A stretch of DNA of 52,801 nt from DATELY01 sp035276085 (GCA_035276085.1 DATELY010000142.1:1-52801); one strand, 5' to 3'. Shown: positions 36,019 through 45,205, counted from the stretch's first letter. The notes: a model not told the origin generated them from the letters alone. Numbers and translations are program-made.

Positions 36019-36692
36019 GAAGGCACTCCGTTACGATGTCGTCGCGGCGCTTCGCGGCTGGCGTGGATGCGATCTTCGATGGGCTGGAGCTGAGGCGCGC
36101 CGAACGCGGCAGGCTGCACGGCCGGGGCGTCGATCAGGCACGCGGTCAAGCGCTGGAGCGTCCAGCCGGCTGCGATGAAGAGCGCCAAATACGCAAGCGT
36201 TGCTGCCGCGGCAGCGTGCCGTAGAAGACGTCGTAGCGCGAGAGCCAAGGCCAGTGCAGCAGATAGATCTCGTAGGAATAGGTGCCCACCAAGGTCAGCG
36301 CGCGGAACTCGACTCGTTTGACGGCAAACAGGGCGACCGCGGCAAGCGTGGCGATGAGGCTCATCGACTGCTCCTTGTTCGCACTCGCACCGATGCCGGA
36401 ATCGAATGCTGCGACGTAGACGATCAGCGCAATCAACCCGACGACGGTGGCGTAGTACCGAATGCCGGTTGCCCCGGCGCGGAAGGAGCTTGCGGCGCGC
36501 GCCAGCGCAGTGGGCCTGCCGCGGCGATCGCACAGCAAGGACGCCATCCACACGCCGAGCGGGAACGCCACGGTGTGCACGGCGTAGAGATGCTCGACCT
36601 GCTCGAGCGCGTGCGGATTCCACGCCACGAGCGTTTGTGCCGATGCAAACAGCATGGGCGCCGACAGCCATACGCGGCGCCGCGCGTGGGTT
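36012..36692 (-). pseudogene. Acyltransferase 3-type remnant
   Basis: A minus-strand remnant of a polytopic membrane acyltransferase. From about 36692 to 36225 one frame reads RVWLSAPMLFASAQTLVA, several hydrophobic helices, and then the family-like GTYSYEIYLLHWPWL. At about 36225 the homology continues in another frame (AAATLAYLALFIAAGW, then LTACLIDAP), so there is a frameshift. The N-terminal half of the family is missing; a stop precedes the remaining part at 36692-36694. The remainder could not make a full enzyme. The 130 bp upstream of it show nothing recognisable. Confidence 0.7.
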
Positions 36693-36826
36693 CAACGACG
36701 GAAATCAGTTTCCAGCATTCGTCAAGCTGTCGTCGATGGCGAACGCAACAGCTCCATGTCGAAACGTGTTCGAACGCGCTTTGAATGCGCGGGTGAGCTC
36801 ATCGCACAGTTTCCGGTTTTGAATCC

Positions 36827-37909
36827 TCAATAGCCGCCTTTGCCGTTGGACTCCCACATGCGACGCGGATTACCAATGGTGATCTGATCGATTTGTTTCT
36901 GCGATAGCCCGGCTGCCATGAGCTTGGGGATCAGGTCCAAGGTGACCTCGCAGTAGGTCGGGAACAGGCGCGGCGGCTCGGGTTGCACGTCGTGATGGCA
37001 GGAGTCGTCATGTGAAATGAGCACCTGCTCGACATACCCGCGCTTGCACAACTCGACCACTCGCTCGATCCGCTTGGCCCGCCAACGCTCCGGATACTGA
37101 TACGCCAAGTGCAGCGTATCGAAGCTCAGCATCGAACCCTTGTCCGCCAGTTTGACGAACTCCTCGATCGGCACCTCCGGAGGAGTCCAATCGAGATGGC
37201 CCAGAATGACGCGTGTCAAATCGACGCCACACTCGGCAAGCAGACCCTGCTGTAGCGCGCCATGCGCCACTCCGACGCCGATACCCGTGTGGGTGGTGAT
37301 GAAGACACCGGTCTTGCGGTGCACCTTCGCCGCGGTCTTTATCACCTTCGTCACATCCGGAGTCAGTCCAGGAACGTCGGTCACGATCTTGATGAATCCG
37401 GCCCGTATGCCGGTATCGATGACACCCACTTCGATGTCACGCAGCATGAGCTGCTCGAGCGTCGGCCATTTGCTTGCCTTGGCCAACTTCTTCGAGTGCT
37501 CCATGAAGTAGATCTCGTCCGCCGACATCTCGGAGGTGTCTCGGATCCAGGTGTCCTGTTCGGCTGCGGCAAAGAAGTAGGGAAGATAGTGCCAGGTGTA
37601 CCACCCGGTACCCATGATGATGTTCACCGGGGTCTTGAGCGCCAACCGTTTCAGGCGGCGGGGATCTCGGCCGGTCTCGCCGGGAATGACTCGATCGAGG
37701 ATCGTCCGAACCCCGTGATCGTAGGCCACTTTTAGCTTGCCGGCCGCCATCTCGAGCAGCTCTTCTTCCGGCCATCTCTTGATGGTGAAGTCGGGCCAGT
37801 TGCGCTCGATCTCGGCCCAGCCCGGACCCAGAATGCACTCCGTCATGAGCGAGAAGCCCGCGTCTTTTGCATCGATCGTGTCGCCACGAGCCGTCGGTAT
37901 TAACGCCAT
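36827..37909 (-). CDS. Phosphotriesterase-like protein, cytoplasmic
   Basis: A 360-residue TIM-barrel protein of the phosphotriesterase/lactonase (PTE) family. Metal-site positions are visible for the carboxylated Lys (K174 in GFIKIVTD), the two histidines (H207 in TTHTG, H238 in LGHLD) and the catalytic Asp (H300-D301-D302 in LISHDDS). The N-terminal HxH metal motif of the family is absent: LMTEC (T23-E24-C25) stands in its place. There is no signal peptide. It lies 76 bp after the exported paralogue at 37986-39122, downstream of a TonB receptor, so it may act on the imported product. Whether it is an active hydrolase is open. Confidence 0.85.
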   Translation of the reverse strand: MALIPTARGDTIDAKDAGFSLMTECILGPGWAEIERNWPDFTIKRWPEEELLEMAAGKLKVAYDHGVRTILDRVIPGETGRDPRRLKRLALKTPVNIIMGTGWYTWHYLPYFFAAAEQDTWIRDTSEMSADEIYFMEHSKKLAKASKWPTLEQLMLRDIEVGVIDTGIRAGFIKIVTDVPGLTPDVTKVIKTAAKVHRKTGVFITTHTGIGVGVAHGALQQGLLAECGVDLTRVILGHLDWTPPEVPIEEFVKLADKGSMLSFDTLHLAYQYPERWRAKRIERVVELCKRGYVEQVLISHDDSCHHDVQPEPPRLFPTYCEVTLDLIPKLMAAGLSQKQIDQITIGNPRRMWESNGKGGY

Positions 37910-37985
37910 GATTTCACCGCCTGGTCATGTGTATGCACTTCAGTGGACGTTGAAATGGGCAGGACAGCCCTGTTTCAACCACCTG

Positions 37986-39122
37986 CTAGTAGCCGCCCTG
38001 CGCCAATGAGCTCAGCATTCGCTGTGGATTGCCGTGGGTCATCTCTGCGATTTGGCTGTCGCTTACGCCGAGCGCCTTCAGTCCAGGAATCACCTGTTGC
38101 GCCACGCGCATGTAGGGCTTGATTCCATCCTCCGGCATGAAGTCATCGGAAAATACGTCGTAGAACGCAATGGGCCAGCCGCCGGAAAGCAGGATCTGTT
38201 TGACGTAGCCTTTCTTCACCAGGCTCGCGACGCGTTGAAGATTCTGTTCGGGGCCTGCAGGATCCGATGCGACCGGGTTGGGTCCGGCGGGACCCCACCC
38301 GTCGAAGGAAAGGAAGGACCCTGCATCGAGTGCCCGCTCGAATTCCTCAAGGCTGACACTCGGTGGCGTACGGTCCTGATGTCCCAGCACGACTCGGCTG
38401 AGATTCACGCCGTGGCTCGCGAAGACCTTCTGGTGACGCCGGCCGTCCACGATGCCGACGCCGTGAGTGACGAGCGGTGCGCCGGTGCGTCGATGAGCGA
38501 TGGAACTGGCCTTGAATACCCGCCCAACGTCCGGCGTCTCCTCGATGCCGTACTTGTCCGATATCACCTTGATGGCGCAAGCCCGGACGCCGGTATCTCT
38601 GATTCCTTTCTCGATGTCACGTGCCAGGAAATCCTCCAGCTTGAGCTGGTTGGGATACTGTCCGGGAAACTCCTGGCGATAGTGAAAGTAATAAGGAAGC
38701 TCGTACAGCGTATAAAAACCGGTACAGACCAGAATGTTCAACTTCGTCTGCTGAGCGATCTGTTTCATTCTCGGCACGTTGCGGCCGATACCGGGAATCG
38801 TCCGGTCAAGAATGGTCCCGACACCGCCGGCATGCGCCGCATTGAGAATCGCAACGACCTTGGCGATCTGCTCGGCCTCGGGCTTTGCACCCCAGCTGTT
38901 GTCCGGCCAGTTGATGGAGATCTCGGGCGACTCCTGAATGATCAGCTCCGTGGGCAGCACCATGCCCAGCTTGCTTGCTGCAACGGTGTCGCCGCGCGCC
39001 GTTGGAATCATCGCCTCGGAGGGTGTCGCCTCGGCAGGCGACAGAGGACCGCCGGCGGCCGCTGCGATGGCGACCAGCGATGCTCCCTTGACGAACTCTC
39101 TTCTGGATATCTCATTGATCAT
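37986..39122 (-). CDS. Phosphotriesterase-like protein, TAT-exported
   Basis: A 378-residue paralogue of the neighbouring protein with a twin-arginine signal (SRREFVKGA, R7-R8, followed by an Ala-rich segment and a likely cut near residue 32). Export of a folded metalloprotein to the periplasm is therefore likely. The Lys ligand (K185 in CAIKVISD) and both histidines (H220 in VTHGV, H248 in LGHQD) remain. The HxH pair is replaced by T58-E59-L60, and the catalytic Asp position reads LLSGGW. It has thus lost more of the site than its neighbour. It starts 27 nt after the TonB receptor stop, so the three genes form an operon. Confidence 0.85.
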   Translation of the reverse strand: MINEISRREFVKGASLVAIAAAAGGPLSPAEATPSEAMIPTARGDTVAASKLGMVLPTELIIQESPEISINWPDNSWGAKPEAEQIAKVVAILNAAHAGGVGTILDRTIPGIGRNVPRMKQIAQQTKLNILVCTGFYTLYELPYYFHYRQEFPGQYPNQLKLEDFLARDIEKGIRDTGVRACAIKVISDKYGIEETPDVGRVFKASSIAHRRTGAPLVTHGVGIVDGRRHQKVFASHGVNLSRVVLGHQDRTPPSVSLEEFERALDAGSFLSFDGWGPAGPNPVASDPAGPEQNLQRVASLVKKGYVKQILLSGGWPIAFYDVFSDDFMPEDGIKPYMRVAQQVIPGLKALGVSDSQIAEMTHGNPQRMLSSLAQGGY

Positions 39123-39149
39123 TAGTTCATGTTCCTCTGCGCGGGCGAC

Positions 39150-42100
39150 TCAAAATCTGGTCCGTACTCCGAGTGTGATGTATTGCCCCACCAGGTCGTA
39201 CACGGTGCCGATCGATGGGAACTGGATGCTTGGAAGTTGAAAGTCCGCAACCAGGGGCGGCTTCTTGTCGAACAGGTTGTTGACGGATACGAAGGCCTTC
39301 GTCTCCAGCGAGGCGAACTCATATTCCAGGCTCAGGTCGGTGTAGGCGACCGACGAGATATGAGCCGAATCGTCTGAATAGACATCGTCAGGCGTGTTGC
39401 CGCCGATCTGGCTCATCGCATCGATGAAGCGTTCCTGCAGGAAGAGCGAGAACGCTCCGTTGGTATAGGTGGCGCTCAATGTCGCGCGCCACTGCGGCAG
39501 TCCGCCGCGGTTTTTCTGAATCAGTCCGGAACCTACGAAGCCCGCGTATTCCTGGGCGCCCGGGCCATTGTCGATCTCGAAGGTGTCGACGTAGTTCGCA
39601 AACAGTCGCAAATTGATGGTGCCCGGCACGAAGCGCGGCGCGGTGGAATACGATGCCTCGAAGTCGATGCCCTTGGTCCGCAAGGAGCCGATGTTGATGT
39701 CCGTCAGCGAGTTGATGGCCGTCGGAAAGTTGGCAGCGCTCGTGTCCGAGATGGGAAGGGGCCGGGTCACCAGACTGCAAAGCGGGTCCGTGTAACCCGA
39801 CCCGTGGCACGCGGTCAGAATCGACTGCCCCGTCACCGTGTTGATCGCATCTTCGATCTTCACGTCGTAGTAATCCACGGAAAAGCGCAAGCCCGGAATA
39901 CTCGAGGGCTGGAACCCAAGGCCGAACGTCAGGGTGTCTGCCTTTTCGGGATCGAGATCCGGATTGCCGCCGCCCGTCTGCAAGGTGGTGCCTTGCACGC
40001 CTGTGAGCGGGTCCAAGAGGGTTTCGACGACCGTTTGTTGTCCGGAAAACTGGTTGTAGAGCGACGGTGCGCGAATATCGCGGGAGCGCGTCAGCCGAAA
40101 CCGGAAGTCGGGCGTGATTTGGTACACCATCCCCGCTTTCCAGACGGACTTTCCGCCGAAGGTGCTGTAGTCGACGTAGCGAGCGGCGCCGTTCAACTCG
40201 AGCCGCTCGATGAGCGGTAATTCGTGGAGGATGGGGGCAGAGGCCTCTACAAACACCTCTTTCGCATTTGCAGAGCCATCGGCGGTCCCGAAGTTCGTTA
40301 CCGTGAAGGCCTTCGTGGACCCCACACCACGCACACCGGTCGCATCGACGGTGATCGAAGGATCCGAAGTGCTGGTCTGCTCGATCGTCTGTCGCCGATA
40401 GCTCGCGCCGAACGCGGTGCTCAGTGGGCCTGCGGGCAGATCGAACAGATCGCCGGCGATCTCCGCGCCGAACTCCAGCGCATCGTTGACGACCTTGTAC
40501 TTGTTTGTTCCCGTCACATACGCCAGCGCCGCGTCCGACGGACTGCCATCGCCAAAGATGTCGATGGGTACACAATCGTCCCGCAGCCCTGGATTGGTCA
40601 CAGTGATATTACAAACGATCTGGCCGTTCGGGCCGACCACCGCATCCAGTGCAGCGGCAAGCTCCACGGGCTTGGCCTGCCTGGGCAACTCGCCGCGGAG
40701 CGTGGACTCTCCGTAGGTTCCGTAGGTCTTCCATTTCCAGTCGTCAGACAGCGTTCCTTCGAGCCCCAGGGCGAATCGTGGCGAGCGATTGTCCAGCTCA
40801 TTTCCGACGTAGCCGAAGTCACGGTTGATGCGCAGAACGTTGAAGCTCGGCGTGTTGGTCGCAATGAGCGCATCCCGCGCGGTCTGGTTCAGAAAGGCGT
40901 TGTCCTGAAAGATGGTGATGTCGCCAAAGTTGAAGTTCAGGTACTGATCGACCTTGCTTTCCGATCGGGCATACGAGAGCTGCACGTAGGCTGTGACGTT
41001 GTCGGTGACCTGCAGCTCGGCTCGACCGAACACATTTTGGTTCTCCAGTGACGGAATCAGCCCCGGATCGCCCCAGTTCGCACCATCGCCGCCGATCTGG
41101 TAGCCGCGACTTTGCGGCACTCCGAAATCAAAAGGCGCCAGCGATCCATCCGGTTGAAAGGCCATGCCTGCCAGCGGACCGTTCGCCACGACGCCGCCAA
41201 AGGTGACGAAACTGTGGTTGACGTTCGCCACCGTGCGATAGGGATCGGCCTCGGTGCCGCTACCCACGCGCAGATAGTTTTTGCGGAAGAGCGCGCGATC
41301 CGACATGCGAGCAACGCCGTCCGCGCGGTTGTACTCGGCGCTGAAGAGCACGTGCAGACGATCGTCCATGATCGATTGGCCGAATGCGACGCCGGCGGCA
41401 AAGGACTCGTTGTCGCCACGGCTGGATGTGCCGCCCTGAGCGAATCCCTTGACGCCTTCGAATTTTCGGTCGAGTACGAAATTGACGACGCCAGAGACAG
41501 CGTCCGCACCATAGACCGCCGAAACGCCGGCGGTGACGACGTCGACGGATTTCACCAACAGCTGTGGGAAGGTATTGATGTCGACGATACCGCGCGTGTT
41601 GTTAGGCGACACACGCTGCCCATCCAGCAGGATCAGCACCCGATTCGGTCCGAGGCTGCGAAGATCGAGGCTGTTGCCGCCGCCTTGCTGCAGCGGATCG
41701 ACCACATTGCCGTTGCGCTGGCTGAGCGAATTGCCGAACTGAGGCAGTTGATTCAAGGCATCCGGCAGATTGGTTGGAGCGCCCAACAGCAACTCCTCGC
41801 TGCTCACCGTCGTGACCGGCGTCTGAGCGTTGTAGCCATCGCGGGCGATGCGCGAGCCGGTGACGACAATGTCATCCATGGGCTGTACGGCGTTGGAAGG
41901 TTCGTCCGCGACAGCTCGTTCGGAAGGTGCGGCTGAATTCGCAGGCGTGGCCGTGCGTTCCTGATCTTCCGCCAGCGCCAGTCTTATCCTGCTCGGGCCG
42001 GGTGCTGCGCTGCCGCTTCCGTCTTCGATATAGAGCGCTGCGGCGATGGGTTTGGCATTGGGGTCGAGGATTGAAATCGTGTGAGGATCGAGGAACTCGT

Positions 42101-42491
42101 ATTCGAGCCGGGTATGCCTGAGCAGAATCTCGAGCGCCTCTCTGGCCGTGTAAACGCCTTTCAGTGGCGCGGCGGAGAAGTCGGTGAACTGATACCCGGC
42201 CGGATAGATGAGTTGCAGGCCGGCCTGCTCGGTGAGCTGGATCAGCGCGCGCGCCAGCTTCCGCGCATCGATGTTGAACTCGACCCTCGTGTCGGCGTCG
42301 CCGGTTTTTCTATGTGACCAGGAAGATGCGTCGGCGGCCTTGCCCTGCGCGATGACCAGCTCGCTCTTTCCGCTCGGCGGCTTTTCGCGCTTGGGCGCCG
42401 TCGAGAACGATTCTGCGTGTGCCGCGGCGCCGAAGCCGGTGGTTAGCGTGGACAGTGCCAAAGTTAATCCGAGTGTCGTCTTGCGCAACAT
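39150..42491 (-). CDS. TonB-dependent receptor with STN domain
   Basis: An outer-membrane receptor of 1113 residues. It has a Sec signal peptide (1-27, cut after AHA), an STN signalling domain (about 70-140, FNIDARKLARALIQLTEQAG), a linker, the plug (from about 206, DDIVVTGSRI), and a 22-strand barrel ending in Phe (GVRTRF). The STN domain means ligand binding can be signalled to the FecR-type anti-sigma encoded divergently at 43375. The plug and barrel resemble receptors with wide substrate ranges in Steroidobacter-, Sphingomonad- and Xanthomonad-type bacteria. The ligand is unknown; the two following phosphotriesterase-like genes suggest an ester or lactone. Confidence 0.93.
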   Translation of the reverse strand: MLRKTTLGLTLALSTLTTGFGAAAHAESFSTAPKREKPPSGKSELVIAQGKAADASSWSHRKTGDADTRVEFNIDARKLARALIQLTEQAGLQLIYPAGYQFTDFSAAPLKGVYTAREALEILLRHTRLEYEFLDPHTISILDPNAKPIAAALYIEDGSGSAAPGPSRIRLALAEDQERTATPANSAAPSERAVADEPSNAVQPMDDIVVTGSRIARDGYNAQTPVTTVSSEELLLGAPTNLPDALNQLPQFGNSLSQRNGNVVDPLQQGGGNSLDLRSLGPNRVLILLDGQRVSPNNTRGIVDINTFPQLLVKSVDVVTAGVSAVYGADAVSGVVNFVLDRKFEGVKGFAQGGTSSRGDNESFAAGVAFGQSIMDDRLHVLFSAEYNRADGVARMSDRALFRKNYLRVGSGTEADPYRTVANVNHSFVTFGGVVANGPLAGMAFQPDGSLAPFDFGVPQSRGYQIGGDGANWGDPGLIPSLENQNVFGRAELQVTDNVTAYVQLSYARSESKVDQYLNFNFGDITIFQDNAFLNQTARDALIATNTPSFNVLRINRDFGYVGNELDNRSPRFALGLEGTLSDDWKWKTYGTYGESTLRGELPRQAKPVELAAALDAVVGPNGQIVCNITVTNPGLRDDCVPIDIFGDGSPSDAALAYVTGTNKYKVVNDALEFGAEIAGDLFDLPAGPLSTAFGASYRRQTIEQTSTSDPSITVDATGVRGVGSTKAFTVTNFGTADGSANAKEVFVEASAPILHELPLIERLELNGAARYVDYSTFGGKSVWKAGMVYQITPDFRFRLTRSRDIRAPSLYNQFSGQQTVVETLLDPLTGVQGTTLQTGGGNPDLDPEKADTLTFGLGFQPSSIPGLRFSVDYYDVKIEDAINTVTGQSILTACHGSGYTDPLCSLVTRPLPISDTSAANFPTAINSLTDINIGSLRTKGIDFEASYSTAPRFVPGTINLRLFANYVDTFEIDNGPGAQEYAGFVGSGLIQKNRGGLPQWRATLSATYTNGAFSLFLQERFIDAMSQIGGNTPDDVYSDDSAHISSVAYTDLSLEYEFASLETKAFVSVNNLFDKKPPLVADFQLPSIQFPSIGTVYDLVGQYITLGVRTRF

Positions 42492-42635
42492 GTGCCTCTC
42501 CCCGAGTCGTCAATTCTTCAGGATTCAACTATCGAAGCTGGCCCGATCGGGCAGATTTGCCCAGCTACTGCTTGCTTGATTGCTCGCGTCCAGCATGGGT
42601 GTTTGCAAGTAAGAGTGACGCGGGTGAGCGAAAGG

Positions 42636-42800
42636 GGTAGTACAACTGAAAACTTTTTCACTCTCGCCTGTAGACTTTCTTGCCTGCGCGATTGGAGCCG
42701 TGTCACTGTGACCGCCTGCAGTCAGGGTGACTGCAGATGCGCTTGCGGCAATGGATTGAGATACAAATTTCGCCGCGTGTACTACCCCGTTTGAGGTAGT
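42636..42800. promoter_or_regulatory. Inverted repeats between receptor and sigma genes
   Basis: The 327-bp gap (42492-42818) between the divergent receptor and sigma genes holds several dyads. CTGCAGTCA (42716-42724) and TGACTGCAG (42728-42736) are a perfect 9-bp pair around GGG. GTCAC T GTGAC lies at 42702-42712. ACTACC/GGTAGT is at 42781-42800. GGTAGTAC at 42636-42643 is the inverse of GTACTACC at 42779-42786. These are good operator candidates for a repressor or activator shared by both directions. No clear -35/-10 pair is assigned. Confidence 0.5.
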
Positions 42801-42818
42801 TGGGCACTCTTATTTGTC

Positions 42819-43370
42819 ATGACTCGATCTGATGCGAGATCCCACCCTCGGCGGGCTGAAGAGCGCGAGCGCAGTTTTGCGGCTGAGGTCCAGAGGCTGT
42901 ACGGCTCGGACTTGTACTTTTTCCTGCTCTCACGCGTAAGGAACGAGCACGAAGCCAAGGATGTGGCACAGGAGATCTATCTGCGGTTACTGCGACTCGG
43001 GCAGGGCGAGCTGGTCCGCGATCCGCACGCTTACGTCTATTTCGTGGCGCGCCAGGTCCTGGCGCAATTCAGCATGCGAGCCAAGCACAGCCCGTTGGTG
43101 TATGACTCGACGCTCCTGGGCAGCAGGGACCGCCATCCGGACGAGTTGACGCGAGACGTGGTATCCGAGCCTTGGATGGCGCTCGCTGAAGTCGAGGAGA
43201 TGTTGGCCGCGCTGCCTACGATGCATCGCAAGGTCTTCACCATGCGCAAGCTCGATGACCTATCTTGGACCGAGATCGCGAAGCAACTGGATATTTCCGT
43301 GCATACGGTCAAGAAGTATCTGTGCGAGGCAAACGCGCGCATCAGCGTGTCCCGCAGGGAGCAGGAATAG
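42819..43370 (+). CDS. ECF sigma factor (FecI type)
   Basis: A 183-residue extracytoplasmic-function sigma factor. Region 2 is seen at about 25-60 (YFFLLSRVRNEHEAKDVAQEIYLRLLRL). Region 4 is at about 120-175 (LPTMHRKVFTMRKLDDLSWTEIAKQLDIS, then HTVKKYL). The stop is followed after 4 nt by the FecR gene, the classical sigma/anti-sigma pair. It probably directs transcription of the divergent receptor operon when the receptor binds its ligand. Confidence 0.92.
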   Translation: MTRSDARSHPRRAEERERSFAAEVQRLYGSDLYFFLLSRVRNEHEAKDVAQEIYLRLLRLGQGELVRDPHAYVYFVARQVLAQFSMRAKHSPLVYDSTLLGSRDRHPDELTRDVVSEPWMALAEVEEMLAALPTMHRKVFTMRKLDDLSWTEIAKQLDISVHTVKKYLCEANARISVSRREQE

Positions 43371-43374
43371 CACC

Positions 43375-44523
43375 ATGGCACCTCCCGAGAAAACCGTGCT
43401 CACGAGCCGTTCCCGTCAGGATGAGCTGCTGAAGGTTGCCGAGCAGGCCGCTGCCTGGTTGATGGCGCTGGAGGAAGGCGGAGATCGGGAACGCGCCGCG
43501 TGTGCTGCCTGGCTCGAGGAATCGCCGTTACACGTGGAGATGTTCCTGCGCGCGGGTGCGGTGGACCGCATCGTCGAGCTGATGTCACCCGAAGACGTCG
43601 ACACGTTGTCCAGGAAGCGGTGGCCGGACGACGCTCGGGTCGTCACCCGCATAAGCTCCCTGAAACTGCGTGACGCCATCGGCACGTCTGCCGCGAGCGG
43701 CGCCTTCGTCTCTCGTTCCGGCTCGAGACGAAGGTGGCCCGCTTACATGAGGCCGCGAGTCGTCGGAATGGCCGCGACGCTCCTTGCGATCGTGGCGGGC
43801 GGCAGCTGGTATCGGTTCATCGGTCCGGGCTCATGGGAAACCTACACGACACAGGTTGGCGAGCAAAGGATCGTGCGGCTCCTCGACGGCTCCGTGGTCT
43901 ATGTCAATACCGACAGCCAGATCGGCGTGCGCTACACCGACACAGCGCGCCAGGTGCAACTGCGCAACGGCGAAGCATTGTTCAACGTCGCGCACGAGGT
44001 TCGGCGGCCGTTCCGGGTGAGCGTCGGAAACACGATCGTGCAGGCGGTGGGCACTCAGTTCAATGTTTACCGCAGCTCGCACGAGACGCGGGTGGCCGTG
44101 GTCGAAGGCATCGTGCAGGTGTCTGAGAGTGACGCTCGCTCATCCAGTGGCAGCGCGCCGACGGCAGCAGGTACGACGCCGGGTGCGCATGCGCGCACGG
44201 AGCGACTTGAGGCTGGCCAGGGTGTCAGCCTCGGTGAAGATGGCGCAATCAGAAAACCGCGAGCCGTCAACGTCGAGCAAGTCACGGCCTGGCGCCATCG
44301 ACGTCTGGTGTTCGAGTGGCAGACTCTGGAAGAGATTGCGAATGAGTTCAATCGCTACAATCGGATTCCGCAGATTCGCCTCGAAGGGCAGGAGGTGAAG
44401 GCACGGCGGTACACGGCGGTTTTCGATGCCGACAATCCACAGACGCTGCTGAAGTTTCTATCCAAGGATGACGGCCTGAGGTTCTCTGCGGAAGGCAGCG
44501 ACTTCGTGATTCAAGCGCGCTAG
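43375..44523 (+). CDS. FecR-type anti-sigma factor
   Basis: A 382-residue membrane regulator. The N-terminal DUF4880 part (about 10-65) binds the sigma factor in the cytoplasm and one membrane helix spans about 127-147. The periplasmic FecR domain follows (LLDGSVVYVNTDSQIGVRY, then LRNGEALFNVAHE; about 165-270), and the C-terminal DUF4974/STN-like part (about 310-380) would contact the receptor STN domain. ATG at 43375 lies 4 nt after the sigma stop. The stop codon TAG lies within the CTAG duplicated by the adjacent MITE, so the reading frame end is intact. Confidence 0.92.
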   Translation: MAPPEKTVLTSRSRQDELLKVAEQAAAWLMALEEGGDRERAACAAWLEESPLHVEMFLRAGAVDRIVELMSPEDVDTLSRKRWPDDARVVTRISSLKLRDAIGTSAASGAFVSRSGSRRRWPAYMRPRVVGMAATLLAIVAGGSWYRFIGPGSWETYTTQVGEQRIVRLLDGSVVYVNTDSQIGVRYTDTARQVQLRNGEALFNVAHEVRRPFRVSVGNTIVQAVGTQFNVYRSSHETRVAVVEGIVQVSESDARSSSGSAPTAAGTTPGAHARTERLEAGQGVSLGEDGAIRKPRAVNVEQVTAWRHRRLVFEWQTLEEIANEFNRYNRIPQIRLEGQEVKARRYTAVFDADNPQTLLKFLSKDDGLRFSAEGSDFVIQAR

Positions 44524-44687
44524 CAGCCTGTCGGACTTAGGTGATCGTAGCGAGGCGGTGGCAGATGGAGGACAGTTTTTCGATCGTTCGAGGCGAATAG
44601 CCGTCGCTATTTAACGAGGACGATCGAAAAAATGGACCCAGCTGCTGCCGCCGCAGTAGATCAATCCTAAGTCCGACAGGCTGCTAG
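44520..44687. mobile_element. MITE with 18-bp inverted ends and CTAG duplication
   Basis: CTAG at 44520-44523 and CTAG at 44684-44687 look like a target duplication. Between them the ends are perfect inverted repeats of CAGCCTGTCGGACTTAGG (44524-44541 and 44666-44683). Counted with the flanking TAG/CTA, the match is 21 bp. Inside lies a second dyad of TTTTTCGATCGT and ACGATCGAAAAA around an AT-rich centre. The element has no coding capacity and must be moved by a transposase elsewhere. CTAG targets are known for some IS families such as IS481, but the parent element is not identified. Confidence 0.8.
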
Positions 44688-44848
44688 CTGGCGGACACAT
44701 TCATGCTGGGTACTGAAGCGCGCGGACAGTCGTTGCAAACGCAAGTCTCGGCAGGTGAGCGGCGCCCTGCCTGCTAGAACTGCAGCTCTTCTCACTGGCG
44801 CGCAGGAAGGACGCTTAGAGCAACTGCGCGGCAAAATCGTTTGCGCCC

Positions 44849-45205
44849 TCAAGCCTTCTTCGCCACGAAGCGATGATCCGGGTTCAGCAACAGGAAATAG
44901 ACCAGGAATCCGAGTCCCGGGAACACGATGTAGCTCATGATCCAGATGAAGAACTTCGGCTTCCAGCGGCGCTCGGGCGGCGTCTCGGTGTACATCCAGA
45001 TGAAAGCGATCAGCTCGATCATGATGAAGTCCGTGACACCGGCCATGAGCAGCGAGTTGCCCTGCTGCAGCTCGAAATACTTCGAGAAGCCGTTCCAGAA
45101 GCCATAGGTGTCGTTGATGCCGGTCCCAGGGGCGAAAGTCCAATACGCCTGGAGCAAGACGAAGGGCACGCCGATGATCCACAAAAACGTTTTGGTAGCG
45201 CTCAC
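44849..45205 (-). CDS. Small three-helix membrane protein
   Basis: A 118-residue inner-membrane protein with hydrophobic segments at about 5-25, 52-72 and 84-107, and a charged middle loop (ETPPERRWKP). The arrangement resembles DUF2834 proteins, but similarity is weak and the function is unknown. The start is GTG at 45205, with AGAGGA 6 nt upstream; an in-frame ATG at 45337 would add 44 unrelated residues that overlap the divergent FtsH start. The gene diverges from ftsH with 130 bp between. Confidence 0.65.
   Translation of the reverse strand: MSATKTFLWIIGVPFVLLQAYWTFAPGTGINDTYGFWNGFSKYFELQQGNSLLMAGVTDFIMIELIAFIWMYTETPPERRWKPKFFIWIMSYIVFPGLGFLVYFLLLNPDHRFVAKKA

Noticed and set aside
36200..36784. 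194-residue plus-strand frame over the acyltransferase remnant
   Set aside because: The minus strand carries membrane-helix and SYEIYLLHWPWL homology; the plus frame is a charged shadow.
44667..45182. 171-residue minus-strand frame touching the MITE
   Set aside because: It overlaps the three-helix membrane protein in another frame and lacks hydrophobic or conserved features.
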